Shown: positions 49,688-62,934, numbered from the stretch's first letter. The stretch is 64,000 nt of DNA from Epiperipatus broadwayi (GCA_028023455.1 JAQFVV010012508.1:737877-801876), one strand, 5' to 3'. A program made the numbers and translations. Notes: generated by a model not told the origin, from the sequence alone.

Positions 49688-50078
49688 CAGGGATTCTCAA
49701 GGGAGGGAAATTGCTCCATTGGGGGCAGAAATTAAATTGGGGGGAAGGGACAAAAAATCTCAGGATTACAATATATATTTTTTAAATGCCGTGCAAATAA
49801 TTTTTTGCTACTACCTTAATAGCATATGGTTGGTTGACATAGTTTATTTATTCTCTTATTTGGCTGAGGACTTGCTTCACGTTGTTTCTTTGTTGTTGTT
49901 TTTTTGATTCATAGTGTTTTTTAAAATGACATGGGCTATGAAGTTTAAATAAAGAGATTAAATATCAAGTATTTTCTTGTTTTAAATTTCATGGAGGGGT
50001 GATTATGAAAAATTTTGACTAAAAACGGGGGGGGGGGGTGTCTAAAGGGGGAGGGGGTAAAAAGCTCGAGAAACCCTG
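49688..50078. mobile_element. hAT MITE, CAGGGATTCTCAA ends
   Basis: A 391-base element with inverted ends CAGGGATTCTCAAG and GAGAAACCCTG. It is flanked by ATTTAGAG (49680-49687) and ATTTAGAA (50079-50086), an 8-base duplication with one change. The interior has several G-rich runs and no transposase. Confidence 0.82.
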
Positions 50079-50539
50079 ATTTAGAATATCATCATAAAAA
50101 ACTTGAATAATTAAAAAAAGAATCTAAATGCATTAGCATTGATTATATTACATGGGTCACACAGAAAAATTTAAATTAATAAAGCTGTATTGGGCTCTAG
50201 TAACATATTACAAAAAGTTTAAAATAAAGTAATTAAAAAGCAAGGGAACAAATATAAATGTAGATATTACTTGAATCATTTACATTTTTCAAATGTAACG
50301 TGAATACTTTTGTTGTATTGATTCTGAGAAGCAGAAAATATTCCAAAGGTTATCAGGTAATAGCAAGACAAAAGTTCTACAATTAAATAATTATTCAATG
50401 GCATTTTTAAAATGAAGAAAAAAAAAACTTGAGAGTAACAAATCTTAAAAAAAAAAAAAAAACTAATACAAATATAATACATATAATTGATATAGAATTA
50501 ATTTTTGACTGAGTGCTTTTGGTAAAAATAACTTCTTAT

Positions 50540-50800
50540 TAAAAAGAAATATGCAAAACTCTCCATATAGTAGTGTCACTCAGTGCAAGCCAGAGTAATC
50601 AATGGATGCCAGAAGGCTTGTGCATAAAATCCCTATCTAGTGCCTACTCATCCAATATCTCAGAGACTAGTTTCTAGCTTGTGGCTTTCGTCAGTGAGGA
50701 GCCTTGGATCTGAGGGCCTACTATATGGAGAGCCTGTTTTAATAACAGTTATGAGCAAGCATAAGAAATGGTGATCATGTGATATTCAGGGTGTTCTAGC
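50540..50800. mobile_element. Family A element, short
   Basis: Left arm AAACTCTCCATATAGTAGTG through GACTAGTTTCTAGCTTGTGG to AGCCTTGGATCTGAGGGCC, then directly CTATATGGAGAGCCTG and AATGGTGATCATGTGAT. The interior is deleted. Confidence 0.65.
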
Positions 50801-50894
50801 AGAACTTATTTAAAGTTTAGACATGATACTTAATATAAAAACAATTTAGTTAAATTAGACTCACTAGCAAAGTATAAAGAGATTATGTGAAAGC

Positions 50895-51145
50895 TAACAA
50901 GAAACCATCAGAGATGAAATACATAGATGGGAAAAGAAATATTTTTGCCGCTGGTTGAACAAATCACCTGAAGAGATGACAGAAGATGAACAATTGAAAT
51001 CTTCAAGAGATCTAGATCTATTTTAGAGACCAAGAAAAAGGCCCCATATGATATGGATAGAAAAAATAAGGAATTGACATAGGGACGTGTTACGATCAGA
51101 AAAACTGGATTACACGCAAAAAACGATGATTGTTAAAAGTAATGA
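50895..51145 (+). pseudogene. Possible LINE C-terminal relic
   Basis: The plus strand reads DEIHRWEKKYFCRWL and, after a stop, RPRKRPHMIWIEKIRN. These resemble the basic RP-x-R-W-x-D/E-x-I end of non-LTR retrotransposon ORFs. It is short and broken, so weak. Confidence 0.35.
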
Positions 51146-51724
51146 TGGTGTTGAGTTTAAAATGAGAATATTCATTTAAATTCTATTGTTAAAGTAATAT
51201 ATGTGTTTAAAAGATTTATAATTTAGTACATGAGAGGGTTATCGTCTAATACGTGCAGCTATTGTTTTTGTTTTAAATATTATTTGGAGAGGAGGGGGTA
51301 AAGTTTTAATGTACAATTCACAAAACTTATATTCTAAAAAGAGTTTGAATCTAGGACAGAATAGCCCCTTAATTTTTAAGCTATCATAATATAGGGGGGA
51401 CTTAATGTCTATTTTATCATTTATTATGAGAATTGTTGCTTGAATATGATTTATTGAAAATAAGCGTGGGTGGGTTTTGAGCAAGATAAGTAAAATCCAA
51501 ACAATTATATTCATGTTAATATTAAAATAATCATTCGAAATTTACTTTCGGCAAATTCACTTATCTTTTTAACATCTTAACTTCTTAACTTGGCAAGCAT
51601 TAATTTGCTTAACTATCTAAGAATTAATTTGTTTAACCAAACAACAATAAATTTATTTATATAAAAAAACAATTATGGTTTATTACATTATTTCTGAAAA
51701 ATAATTACAAAAATAGAGTATTAT

Positions 51725-51910
51725 ATAAGGTATATGAGCACAGACTTTCACATGACCCATCACTCACCACTCATATCTCATATCACTGATACACTTGAAC
51801 ACATATATGTCGAAAAGATAAATAATCACCAATACACGTATTTCATGCTGAACCAGCAATCATCAGTTGGTCCAGATTATCATCTCTACACATATATGCA
51901 ATAAGTGCTC
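51725..51910. repeat. Foldback repeat, CAGCAATCATCAGTTGG family
   Basis: A diverged second copy of the repeat at 31330-31560, sharing ACCAGCAATCATCAGTTGGT and the flanking ACACATATATG blocks. Confidence 0.6.
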
Positions 51911-52399
51911 ATAAAACTTTATTAACTAACAAGTGTATGGCTGTTTTTTTAAAAATATATTAGTAAGACATAAAACTATAACATTTTCCCTTTTTACTTA
52001 TTTTTATTTATATATGTGTGGTATTTAGACAATTGCTTATTTCATTAAAACAATATTGAAAACAACTTACAATTGTGTCCCCCCCCCCCATACTTCAAAT
52101 GAATATGCAAGTATCCATAATATTTGATTTCCCTCCCTTTAAAATTAACATTACCAATCATTACATTTTACACTTTGATACCACATTTCTCAAACTTTTC
52201 ATATGACATATTCATTGGTTTATAAGTTAGGTAAATAATAATAATAAATTAATTAAGCAAGTAAATATAAAAATTAAGAAAACAAAACAAACATTTATTC
52301 TCAAATTTTAATTATGTAAAACAAAGAAAATAGTATATAAAAGTTAAGTAAAAGAGAAGAGTGGTATCATTCTTTTCTTGTCAAAAAAATCTCTGTCAT

Positions 52400-53420
52400 G
52401 TGTCTAGGCCTGATCGCTTCTCAGACCGCTGTTTTAACAGCTATTGGCTGTCTGAAAGTAATCGTAAGGCGCATGTGGAAGAATAGCAACCTTCCAGTCA
52501 TTACAAATATATATAGTAAAATAACATTCCCAATGACTGATGTTTGTGGGTCTTTGAATAACAATTTTTTTTTGAAATCAGGCACCATATTACAAAACTG
52601 AATTCTCATATCTGATATAGAGTCGTGACTGTTCCCACACTATGATTTGATGGCATCATGGTATAAAAATCCCATTCACATATATATGTCATGAAAAGAA
52701 GAAAACCACAAATAACTAGTTTTGGCACATTGGACTACTCTTCTGTAGCCATAGAGATTTTTATTTTAAACCAGACTCATCAGTTAGGTTTTCATTTTCA
52801 TTTACGCTGAAGTTTATTGGTTTAGTTGTCGCTGTAAATGGATTCCAAACCCAAGAATTGTCCTCACCTGACTTTGGAAACTATTGCAAAGGATTGACTG
52901 TAAGACATGCAAATGTTGTGGTTTAGAGTTTATTTCAATTGAAAATTCATGCAAGATGGCTTAACAATCACAATTACTCTGTCCATCCTATCAAAAGACA
53001 CAAATTTATCACTTGCATTGAAACTTGATTTTTTTGATGCATTGCGAATAGTAAAAATATCTTTAACATATGCAAAACTCATCAACCACGAAGGATTTAT
53101 TAAAAATTCAATAAAATCCTGTCCTAAATTATTTGACATGAAAAAACAAAAACAAATAAACAATAACTCATTAAGGTTCAAGAAATCTCAATAGTGTTTT
53201 TCCTCCAATAGCCATTTTATTTCAGTTTGTAATAAAAGTGCACTATGTTCACTACCTATTTCGTACCACATTTTACATACTCTGGATCAAAGGGGTTGAG
53301 ATTTTATACAGTTGATCATTTTTATGGCTTCACCCAAAATAAGTTTAATTACGTCAAATTTTTTTTCATTACTAGTGCTTGCCAATGCAAAACACAATGA
53401 TGTTTTATGGCTTTTGTTTC
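52400..53420 (-). pseudogene. hAT transposase relic (ZBED-like), second copy
   Basis: Minus-strand blocks from about 53390 leftward: CFALASTSNEKKFDVIKLIL, INCIKSQPL, YEIGSEHSALLLQTEIKWL, then NLNELLFICF and FLINPSWLMSFAYVKDIF near 53100-53045. The order (CIKS..L, GSEH-LLL-TE--WL, FL---WL---AY--DIF) is the core of ZBED5/FAM200-type hAT transposases. Stops break it. Downstream blocks near 52600-52420 are too eroded to place. Confidence 0.68.
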
Positions 53421-53695
53421 TAGCTTGTGGCTTTCATCAGTGAGGAGCCTTGAATTTGAGGGTACTGCACCTACATATTAGGATCTAATGCAAACTTTTA
53501 GCTAAAAGGTGATTGCTAGAGAGTGTGTTAAATCCTAATATCTAGGTGCAGTGCTCTCAGATCCAAGGCTCCTCGCTAATGAAAATCATAAGCTTAAAAC
53601 TAGCCTGAGCATATTGGATGAGTAGGCACTAGATAGGGATTTTATGCACAAACCTTCCTATATCCATTGATTACTTTGGCTTGCAGCATGTAAGA
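53410..53695. mobile_element. Family A element, interior and arms
   Basis: TTTCTAGCTTGTGGCTTTCA followed by its inverse (CTCCTCGCTAATGAAAATCA, TAAGCTTAAAACTAGCC) and TTGATTACTTTGGCTTGCA. It abuts the ZBED-like relic. Confidence 0.6.
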
Positions 53696-54300
53696 AATAA
53701 TATGAAAGAAAATATGTCTATGGATTTGAAAAAAAAAATTAAAAAAAAAAGTATTTATCCGATACTTTTTTTTTTTTGTTTTCCAGATCTGAAATTTGAA
53801 CACTTAATAGAAAAGCAACACTTTGCTAAATAATCTGAAGTGTAGAAAAGTGTTTGTTGAGTTTAATATAGTTGACAAAAAAAATAGATATCACCGAAAC
53901 CAATGAAGGAATTAAGAGATTCACATAGAGTTCAGTTAAACTTATGCTACAAGACGTGATAATAGGCGGAGAATTCAAGACTTAAAATGGGAGTCCAATA
54001 GGTTATAAAAAATAATTGATCACATGCAAGATGGAAGAATGGCATAAGAAAGTTTTCAAAAATACTTTGAAAATCATGAATTAAATGTCTGCTTTAAAAG
54101 CAGACAAAATACCTTAAGTACTTCCACCTGTACCATGTGATATGTGTATCATGACGACACTTCTAGCCGTACTGCAACAAATTGCTTCATGTCAGATCTA
54201 GATTCCAGCAGATTCCAATTCTAATGCGAACTTGCCTCACTGTTTTAACCATATAGTAGACAACAAGTGCGCTACCATTCAGGTTGGCAGCAAAATATTA

Positions 54301-54580
54301 TTGTCTCCCATTATATTTCTCATTGGACTGATTATTTATAGCCAGATCCCCTTCCGTAATAAAAACGAGATTCACTGAGCTTCATCACCGGTCGTCTCCC
54401 ATTATACTTCTCATTGGACTGATTATTTATAGCCAGATCCCCTTCCGTAATAAAAACGAGATTCACTGAGCTTCATCACCGGTCGTCTCCCATTATACTT
54501 CTCATTGGATTGATTATTTATAGCCAGATCCCCTTCCGTAATAAAAACAATGAGATTCACTGAGTTTCATCACCGGTCCG
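54301..54580. repeat. 91-bp tandem repeat, three copies
   Basis: GTCTCCCATTATA begins at 54303, 54394 and 54485. The units include ATAGCCAGATCCCCTTCCGT and CTTCATCACCGG and are nearly identical. The third has a 4-base insertion. Confidence 0.88.
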
Positions 54581-55564
54581 ATACTACTATTAAACATATG
54601 TTATCTATTCATATATTTATTGATCCATGGTGATGAGAATTCAATCTTATCAGATAAGATGGAATGTGGACTAGTTCATTAGTTAAAGGTAAGTTGAGAT
54701 ATAACAAGTGCTAATTTAAAAAAATAACTGCAGCCTATTTCAGAATGTTTTAAAAATATAATACTATTTGTTTTATTATTAAAATAATTATATGCAATAT
54801 ATTTACTTTTGTTGCAAAACAAATAAATTATTAATAAATTAATTGCATTTCAAAAGTAAAATATACACTGTCAATCATGGTTAATTATAATCGTTGTCAT
54901 TAATATGGAAGACATTAGCTTATATGGACCCAAGATATAATTATTGCTGTAAAATATTAAACATTATGTTACAGTTACATTTTGAAAAGATCTTTAAAGA
55001 TGCCACAATATGGCAAAGATTCATTTGACAACCTTTCGAAGTGAATCTATGAAAAAGAAAGCATACCTCACCAGACTTGCCAACTGATGATTTGTGAAGA
55101 TTTAAGGCATTTTGATTTTCAAGATATCAGTTTTAATTGCATAAAGAAATAAAAGATATCAATTAGATTCATAAATACATTAGTTTCAGCTTTGAATCCT
55201 AGTCTTCAATGATGAAGGCAAAATCCAAAAACCATTTTGGAGATCAAGAGTTTAGAGCGTCAACTGATTTACACTGATTAAACTTGTAGTGGATGGCAAT
55301 GAAGATAACTGAGTGTAGGATAAAATCATGTGATACTACTGTTGGTATGTATTCAATTACTTACAAAGTACATATCTAGATTGATTACTGGTCAAAGATA
55401 ATTGCTCTTGGAAGCACATGAAACATATAAGATGATCATGTGGTATTATTGTTGGTATGTATTCATTTATTTGTAAGAATAAGACATTTACATAGGTTAT
55501 TGGCTGGTTAATTAAAAAAAAAAAAAATCCACGCCTGTCTGTAATCTGAAAAAAATTTCTAAGT

Positions 55565-56849
55565 TTTATCGGGCAGGATAGGAGGAGCCACTAAATATTC
55601 TTCACAAGTTTCTTACATATATATATAATACGTATAGTGAGTTTTGCCTGTTTAAACAAATATATATAATATTATTAATTTAGAAATATTATCACAGTGT
55701 AATTTTTATTATACATGGAATCAATGAATGTTTTCCGTACAGAATTAATCTTCAAAATTTTATTTTACTTTATTTTTCCAAATTATCATAACAAAAAATA
55801 ACAGACAAATAATAGGCTTTAAAATGTATTAAGCAGCAAAACTAAAAGCTTTATTGAAAACAAGATTCAATTTCAAAATAGTCAAAAACTAAAAAAAAAA
55901 AAATCGAAGCAAAATAACAATTAAAGGATTATGCTGTTTTTATTTGATTGTTTACGAGACAAATTAAAATCGTACCGTCATATCGAATAAGTTTTTTTAA
56001 AAAATGAGAAAAATACTTTGTAATATATTTGATATGCTAGATAATAAAAATTAAAATTTTTTGCTATAAATTTAAATTGTTACATTTATCCAATATGGCG
56101 ATTAATGAACATATACGCACAGACTTCTACGACATCATCAGTTGCAATGATAAGAGTGGTGACTAATTCCCTTTAAAAAAAAAAGGACAAAAAATAACAA
56201 AGATGAATTTTTCAATAATTATATAAGTCAATCCATGGACCGCAAATATCATGCAGTGGTGCTTTAATCTATTTATTTGACAAATTGCAATGTTGAATTT
56301 TAATTTCTGCAGCAAACTTTTTTCTCTGAAAGACTTCAACCCAACTGCAATTTTCCACTATATTCTATCCAAAGGCTTAAATTTGGCAAATTAAAGTAAT
56401 TAATATAGCACATCTTTAAAAAGTGTTTTTGAGATAATCATCCTAATGTTAATAAGGTTAACTTTCCACATGTAGATAATTGATGTCATGTATCACTTCG
56501 ATGTGCCAGCAGGGGCTTTGGACAGTTCTTAGAATTCAAAATGGTCATGATTGCATATTAAATCAGTACCAACTTTTCTCACAAAAATAAAGTTCAAGTT
56601 TGCCACATAATATTTTTTTTTTTATTTAGAAAATATTACTAATTCTCATTTCACATATGCAATTCAAAGAAAGGGTGCAATAAGAAGATTTAATCCCTAA
56701 AGCTGAGCAATAAATTGATTGGATATAGTCTTGTCACTGTATTTTCAGAATCTTAAAGGAACCTTAAAAAAGTCTTACAAAATGTCAATAATTTTTACAT
56801 TATCCTACATACAACTAATTAATTTGAAGTAAATATATTATTATAATGA
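55565..56849. other. AT-rich stretch
   Basis: AGTGAGTTTTGCCTG near 55636 is the only recognisable block, a family A end. Otherwise no feature is supported. Confidence 0.4.
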
Positions 56850-57000
56850 AATACCACAAGGGGGGAGTCCTGACAGAGATATTTTAAATGCTTTCTCTAG
56901 CTAAGCATTTATCACAAAGCTTGTTGAAGAATTGGCAATTCTCATTGTTTATAACTTACAAGCTTAAGAAAATAGGGTCATGTGATCTATGACTCTTATT
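56850..57000. mobile_element. Family C-related half element
   Basis: TGACAGAGATATTTTAAATGC, then ATTTATCACAAAGCTTGTTG and TATAACTTACAAGCTTAAG. It is the inverse of 35690-35830, 21 kb away. Confidence 0.55.
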
Positions 57001-57059
57001 TTCACAATATTATAACTTTGGAAATATTATCAAATTCACCCCTTCCTTTATTTTGCAGT

Positions 57060-57385
57060 AACATCTTATATAAATGCAATTTATCCATTCTACTTTGAAC
57101 ACTTTTTAGCAAAAAACTTTTTGTTGTACATATATGCATATCCAATCTTACATTTCGACTGTCTTGCAGTTTTCTTCAAAGCTATGATATAATGAACAAA
57201 ATAAAATCAATAACTATTGTTTACATTTTTGATGGTATTATTAATATAGTTATATATTTTATTTTGTTCATTATATCATAGCTCTGAAGAAAACTGCAGA
57301 ACAGTAGAAATGTAAGATTGTATATATGTATAATAAAAGGTTTTTTGCTAAAAAGTGCTCAAAGTAGAGAGGATAAATTGCATTA
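57060..57385. repeat. Inverted repeat, GAAGAAAACTGC family
   Basis: The arms (about 57075-57208 and 57258-57382) pair over AATTTATCC, TTTTTAGCAAAAAAC, AATCTTACATTTC and GCTATGATATAATGAACAAA. The motif TCTGAAGAAAACTGCAG links it to the repeats at 8.6 and 9.7 kb. Confidence 0.7.
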
Positions 57386-57714
57386 GAACTATTTTGACTG
57401 TAGCAGTTTGATAATGGAACCAGTGCAATATTTAACATCCAAGTTTGCTTTTTTAAATAAAAAGTATATTTATTAATATAATGCATAAGAAATCCAAAAA
57501 TTTCCATGCATTTCCATCTATTACTGTTGACAAAATATTGAGTTTTTGATCATTAATTTAGCAGCCACCATTCAAACACCAAACAATTCTGTACATCAAA
57601 AGGAGTGAATAGCAGTAATCATAAAACTCTCTTTTTCTATACATTTAAAATATTGTTCAAGATATATATATATATGTAAACATATGAAAACAATCAACAC
57701 TTAAATAATACCAA

Positions 57715-58140
57715 TATCAATAATAATCAACAATCTCAATCTGTTGTCAAGGAAACTACCTTTTACAATAAAGGTGGATATCCACTTTTATCTATGATCC
57801 AATGTGTTTATATAGATACTAGATTAAACCTCATTAAACAGGCAAATATAACCTCTTCTAAAAGAAAACTAGCGAATAGTTAATTATAACTTTCAAATCC
57901 AATGAAACTATATATTAATTAGATAACAAAATTAATAATGCTTGAGGATAGATAGGTTTATAAATGCAAATACTATGTAAATTTTAAATTAAATGCAAAT
58001 ATATAAAAGGAGTCAAAACTTAAAACAATACCAATCAACAATCTCAATCTGTTGTCAAGGCAATGTCCTTTTTACAATAAAGGTAGATATTCGCCTGTAA
58101 GTATGGTGCAATATTTTATACACACACTAAACAGTAGTAC
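57715..58140. repeat. Dispersed repeat with direct ends
   Basis: The same family as 3221-3645: CAATCTCAATCTGTTGTCAA at 57729 and again at 58039. The middle part runs from AAACAGGCAAATATAACC to ATAGGTTTATAAATGC. Confidence 0.6.
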
Positions 58141-58444
58141 AGTATTTCTGTATGCTCTTCAAATATATATATATATAAATTAAAAATCATGATAATGGCA
58201 TAATGCATGGAAACATTTGATTGAAAAATGAGATTAGAAAAAAGGAAAACAATTCATTTTTATATTGTGAATAAAAATAATATGTTTTAAATGAAAAAAA
58301 AAAGTTTTTAATTTTTAATGCTATTTCTAAACAATATGTGGATATGCACTGTATAAATAAGTGAATCAGTAAGAAACTTAAACGAATAAATTAACCAAAT
58401 GTTGAATGGTAGCAGTGCTAATTTCTCCACTTACAGTAACTAAT

Positions 58445-59195
58445 TTTACTTTTTAAGACAGGTTACAACCTGTATCAAATGCGCCTGGAAATTTATAATA
58501 GTCAAGCAATATCTTTATTTTGCCGATGGAGAGAACTCTAAAACCACGACACAAGATAGCAACTTTTATAAAGATAAGAGTGGCCATCTTATCTTTAACC
58601 TAACTTTCCACTTATATAGGCCAATCTGAAGCATTTTGATTTGGGTGTGTGAAGCTGTTGTTCTCTCCACTGTTTAAGTCCATTATTTCCTATATAAATT
58701 AACATTCATGAAATCTTGGGATTTACAAATTAATATTACAATCTTTATACTGAAAATATATAAACAGTTGTAGAGTTATAATTATTTATTAAGCATACAG
58801 GAAGTATATGTAAATACTTTTTAAGATAATAGTTTATATATTTCCAGTATAAAGATTGTAGTATTAACTCGTAAATCGCAAAAATTTTGTGAATGTTAAT
58901 TTGTATAGGAAATAGTGGACTTAAACATGGAGAGAACAACAGCTTCATGCTCCCAAATCAAGATGCTTCAGATTGGCCTATATAAGTGGAAAGTTAGGTT
59001 AAAGATAAGATGGCTGCTCTTATCTTTATAAAAGTTGCTATCTTGTATTGTGGCTTGAAAGATCCCTCTATCGGCAAAATAAAGATATTGCTTGACTATT
59101 ACAAATTTCAATGTGCATTTGATACAAGTTATAGCCTATCTTAATAAGTATTTACATATACTTTTTGTGTGCTTAATAAATACTTATAACTCTAC
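58445..59195. repeat. Large inverted repeat, about 300-bp arms
   Basis: The left arm (about 58450-58765) and right arm (about 58835-59130) are inverse copies. Pairing blocks include AAGCAATATCTTTATTTTGC, AAGTTAGGTTAAAGATAAGA, GGCCAATCTGAAGCATTTTG and AATCTTTATACTG. The centre carries TAAGCATACAGGAAGTATAT, whose inverse lies at the far right edge. No ORF explains it. Confidence 0.78.
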
Positions 59196-59299
59196 AGTAA
59201 TTAATTTTAATAAACTGAATTAACAACAAGGTAATCTGAGATGATTGTCTAAAATAGTAGCTTTACAAATATATGTCTACTACTCTTTCAAGTAATTCA

Positions 59300-61225
59300 A
59301 CAAATGGGCCTCTATGAATTGCAGAATTATTTTATATTAGTAGAAATCCACAAAACATTTGAGACCAATTTAATATTTCTTATGATCTTAGGTTTGTTTT
59401 TACTATTGCGTTATACACTTAGAGAAAAGATAATAATAATACCTCACCAATACATTAAAGAATATATATCAATACTTATTATCTTCCAAAAGTAAGATTC
59501 TGCACATCATTTTGATAATTTTATCTAAAGCTTTTCTATCCTCCAAAGCTTTACAATGTATTCCTCCCTTCCTTTACTCTCCACAAATCCTCTTAACGAC
59601 TTTTGTAATTCCTTCATCTTTAAATATATCCCCAAACCAATTTCTTTACTGCTGATAATTTTATTTATAAAAAAAATTTTCCTAATAAAATTTGCCAATA
59701 AAATCTTACATCATTAAAAAAATTGTCATCATTTAGATATATATTATATAATTTTTTATGAAATAAAATCCAGCTTTTTATTTCAACTTTGAGTGGTAAG
59801 TTTTAAATTGTGCTTTACGCAAAAAAAGTGAAGCTTAGTATTATTAGAAAAGAATTATAAGGCTTAGTGCTTTTGAAGAACTTAGTTCCCCATATTCATA
59901 GCCTATCTTGGGTGTGTTGGCTTACATTGAGATTTTAAGCAAAACTTAGCAGTAATTTATGCAAAATTTATTCAAAGTTTTCTTTCATCAAGACCATTTC
60001 TGGAGATTGCAAAGCACGATTCTTTTCAATTTATTGCATAATTTTTATGATTAACTCTGAATGATAAATTCATATCAGTGACAGATTCAATGGATAAAGA
60101 ATAATAGAATTACCCTCTAATGCAAGCAGTTAATAATCAATAAGCACCGACAGATCAAATATCATCTGCTGGCTTGTGGGATGACATGCTGGATTATTAA
60201 AGACTATCTCCTATTTCGGTTCCCTCTACTCCATTTTTTATTTTACAGTCTTTAGTATTTCAATACAGAGCTCAGATATTACTATCCTCATCATGTTAGT
60301 TATTTTTCTGGAGCAATGATTAAAAATATGCAAAAATATTTCCATCTCTTAGTTATATCACAGCAACTTAGATTCCACAATAGATTTAGCAAGCCAAGAG
60401 ACTTGAAACATAATCTTACATTAGGGTGTATCATTAATACTGATAACTCTGAAACTGAATTTGAAACATAAATTTCACTCAGAAAATGAGCGTATATTTG
60501 GGAAACTTCCTGTATGTTATAAATGTGGAACAGCCTTCAAAAGATTATCTAAAATTCTCTCCATGTAATTGTGGTGAGATCATCATAGTTGATAGAGTGC
60601 TCATTGACATAATAAAATAATTATAATAACCATAATAGTAATGGTAATAAAGCAGAAAATAGTAATAAAGAAATTAAGTATTTAAAATTTAATTTGTTTC
60701 TAATCACTATAATTAATATTAAGCATGATTTTTTAAACATGAGATTAAAATTATATAGACTATGTTTTATATGCACATACATTTTGCAATTAATAAATGT
60801 AAAATGTTTTAGTATAATATCTGAATTGTACTTATATCAACTGTTAAGTTGCACTTTATGTATTTAGTATTTCAGTGAACAATTCTTAAATTTTTTCTTA
60901 TAGACATTGTTTTTTGCATATCAAGCATTTATTTTCTCTCATTCTTTTTAAAGCATTGGCTTGAGAGTTTCGATACATTTCTTTTTGGGAAGACTTTAAA
61001 ATACCGCATTACTTCAAATTTAAGCCACAATAAAAATTGGAAAAAAATGATTTTATAATAGCTATTGAAAAATAATACATTTTAATTTATTTTAATAGGA
61101 ACTAAAAATGTAATGGGAGAACTTCCAAATAAACTGCTATCAACGACTGAAATACTATGCACATGCATAGAGTATAAAGCAAATAATAGATGTGATCATT
61201 GGGAACTGAGCGATCAGCAGACATA
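59300..61225. other. AT-rich stretch
   Basis: Open frames such as 59304-59495 show no recognisable motif. No RNA gene or repeat could be supported. Confidence 0.45.
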
Positions 61226-61227
61226 CA

Positions 61228-61298
61228 TTTTGAATTTAAGTCACACCCTAATTTTACATCTTCAAAATTTAAATAAAAAGTGTGACTTAAATTCAAAA
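61228..61298. repeat. Perfect 19-bp hairpin
   Basis: TTTTGAATTTAAGTCACAC (61228-61246) pairs exactly with GTGTGACTTAAATTCAAAA (61280-61298) across a 33-base loop. Possibly a short MITE. Confidence 0.7.
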
Positions 61299-61341
61299 GA
61301 ATACAGCATTTAAAGATAAAATATTTTTTCTGTGCTAAAAC

Positions 61342-61640
61342 ATGATGACTAACCATATTAGATTTATCTCCATACTGAAACTAAATGCTGGGTGTTTATA
61401 AGGAGATATGATATAAATTAGACAAAAATAACCATAACAGCAGTAAACCTCATAAATTATTCTTTGAGTAGTTATGAAACATCAGAAGTGGTAAGCAATA
61501 GGATGACTAACAATATTAGATTTATTTCCACACTGGAATTAAGTGCTGAAAGTTTATAAAGAGATATGCCATAAGTTAGACAAGAAGAACCATAACAGCA
61601 GAACTGGTAAACAATAGGATGACCATGACCATCTCATCGA
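61342..61640. repeat. Imperfect tandem repeat, about 158 bp
   Basis: GATGACTAACCATATTAGAT and GATGACTAACAATATTAGAT begin two units that share AACCATAACAGCAG and AGCAATAGGATGA-type ends. Confidence 0.55.
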
Positions 61641-61754
61641 ATTAAACAAATTGAGAACTTTTTTTACATTCCTTAATTGAAGATTAATCCAGAATTTTTT
61701 TTGCCCTCAGATCCACCATTCTATTACTGTACTAAATCCCACAAGGGTATATCC

Positions 61755-61870
61755 TTTATGGTTTAGCACAGATGGTAGAGCATCTGACTTGGAATGAGGA
61801 TCAATTCTGGGTGCTCACAATTCTGGCTCTCAAAGCTCTTATAAATCTCAGAGTAATAAAGCTGTAAGCA
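61755..61870 (+). repeat. tRNA-like SINE head
   Basis: TAGCACAGATGG is a good A box and GGATCAATTCTGG a fair B box, 32 bases apart. No full cloverleaf forms, so this is a SINE and not a gene. Confidence 0.5.
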
Positions 61871-62934
61871 TTTTTTTTAATCTCACAAGGCAATAAAGGA
61901 CCATTACAAAAACTAATTAGATGTTTTCCGATTATAATCATCATCATCAACCATTATCAATCCACTGCAGGATGAAGGTCTCTTCAAGTTCAATCCAGAT
62001 CAAGAAACACCATAGTCTTTCTTCTCCGATTATAATACAAATCATTTACAAATAATAAAAATTAAAAATATTGTTTGGATTCAATGCTTGAAAAACAAAG
62101 ATATAAAAAATACTATAAACTTTTATTATTATAGTGATTAATAGTAAAAAAAGCAGACTGGTTTTAAGTATATTTTTCAAGGGATAATGATTAATTTACA
62201 ACAGAATCTTCCATTTACTTGTCTGCTATTCAACATGAAAACATATCTTAACTATTAACAGAATAAAAGAATGATTAATATTTATACATTACTTAAATTA
62301 TGAAAATATATTAACAGTAATTAGTGATGACTAAAGTTTTACAAAGCCCCCCTCCTCCTTCCCAAAATACTGGTCATTAGTTAATTTGCAGGAAATATAT
62401 CTAGAAATAATTTTAAAAAGCAATCTGAAACTTAACACTAAGATGTTATTATATAACAAATGATTTATTTTCTGCTTCATCTGACAAATCCAAATTTGAT
62501 ATATTCTTTTAAAGCACATCCCCCCTTTAAAATATAATTAAAGTCTAATATATTTCCAAAATCTTATTTTTTTCTTGTGCACAAAAGTTTAAAATTTTAT
62601 GTTTAAAAGGGGTAAGATTAATGTGCTCTTTTTGTGATTGACTTGAATAATAAAGTGGAAACTTCTATATATATATATCTGAACAATATTCCAGAAACTT
62701 AATGGCTTTCATTTTTTTTTTTTAAGTTACTGTAATTGATTGTATTTAATTGGGTTAAATAAGTCGGAATTGGTTATAATTAAATAACTAAAAGGACAAT
62801 TTTATTTCTTAAAAATATAGTCACTCTAACTATATATAGTGATAGTTAATAGAAAACCATTGCAAATATGAGTCAAGTCATATCACGTGACTTAATTTGA
62901 TGAACTTGCAATTATAAAATAATATAATGAGCAT

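Noticed and set aside
61102-61356. 84-codon minus-strand open frame
   Set aside because: No motif; it overlaps a perfect hairpin and an equally open plus-strand frame.
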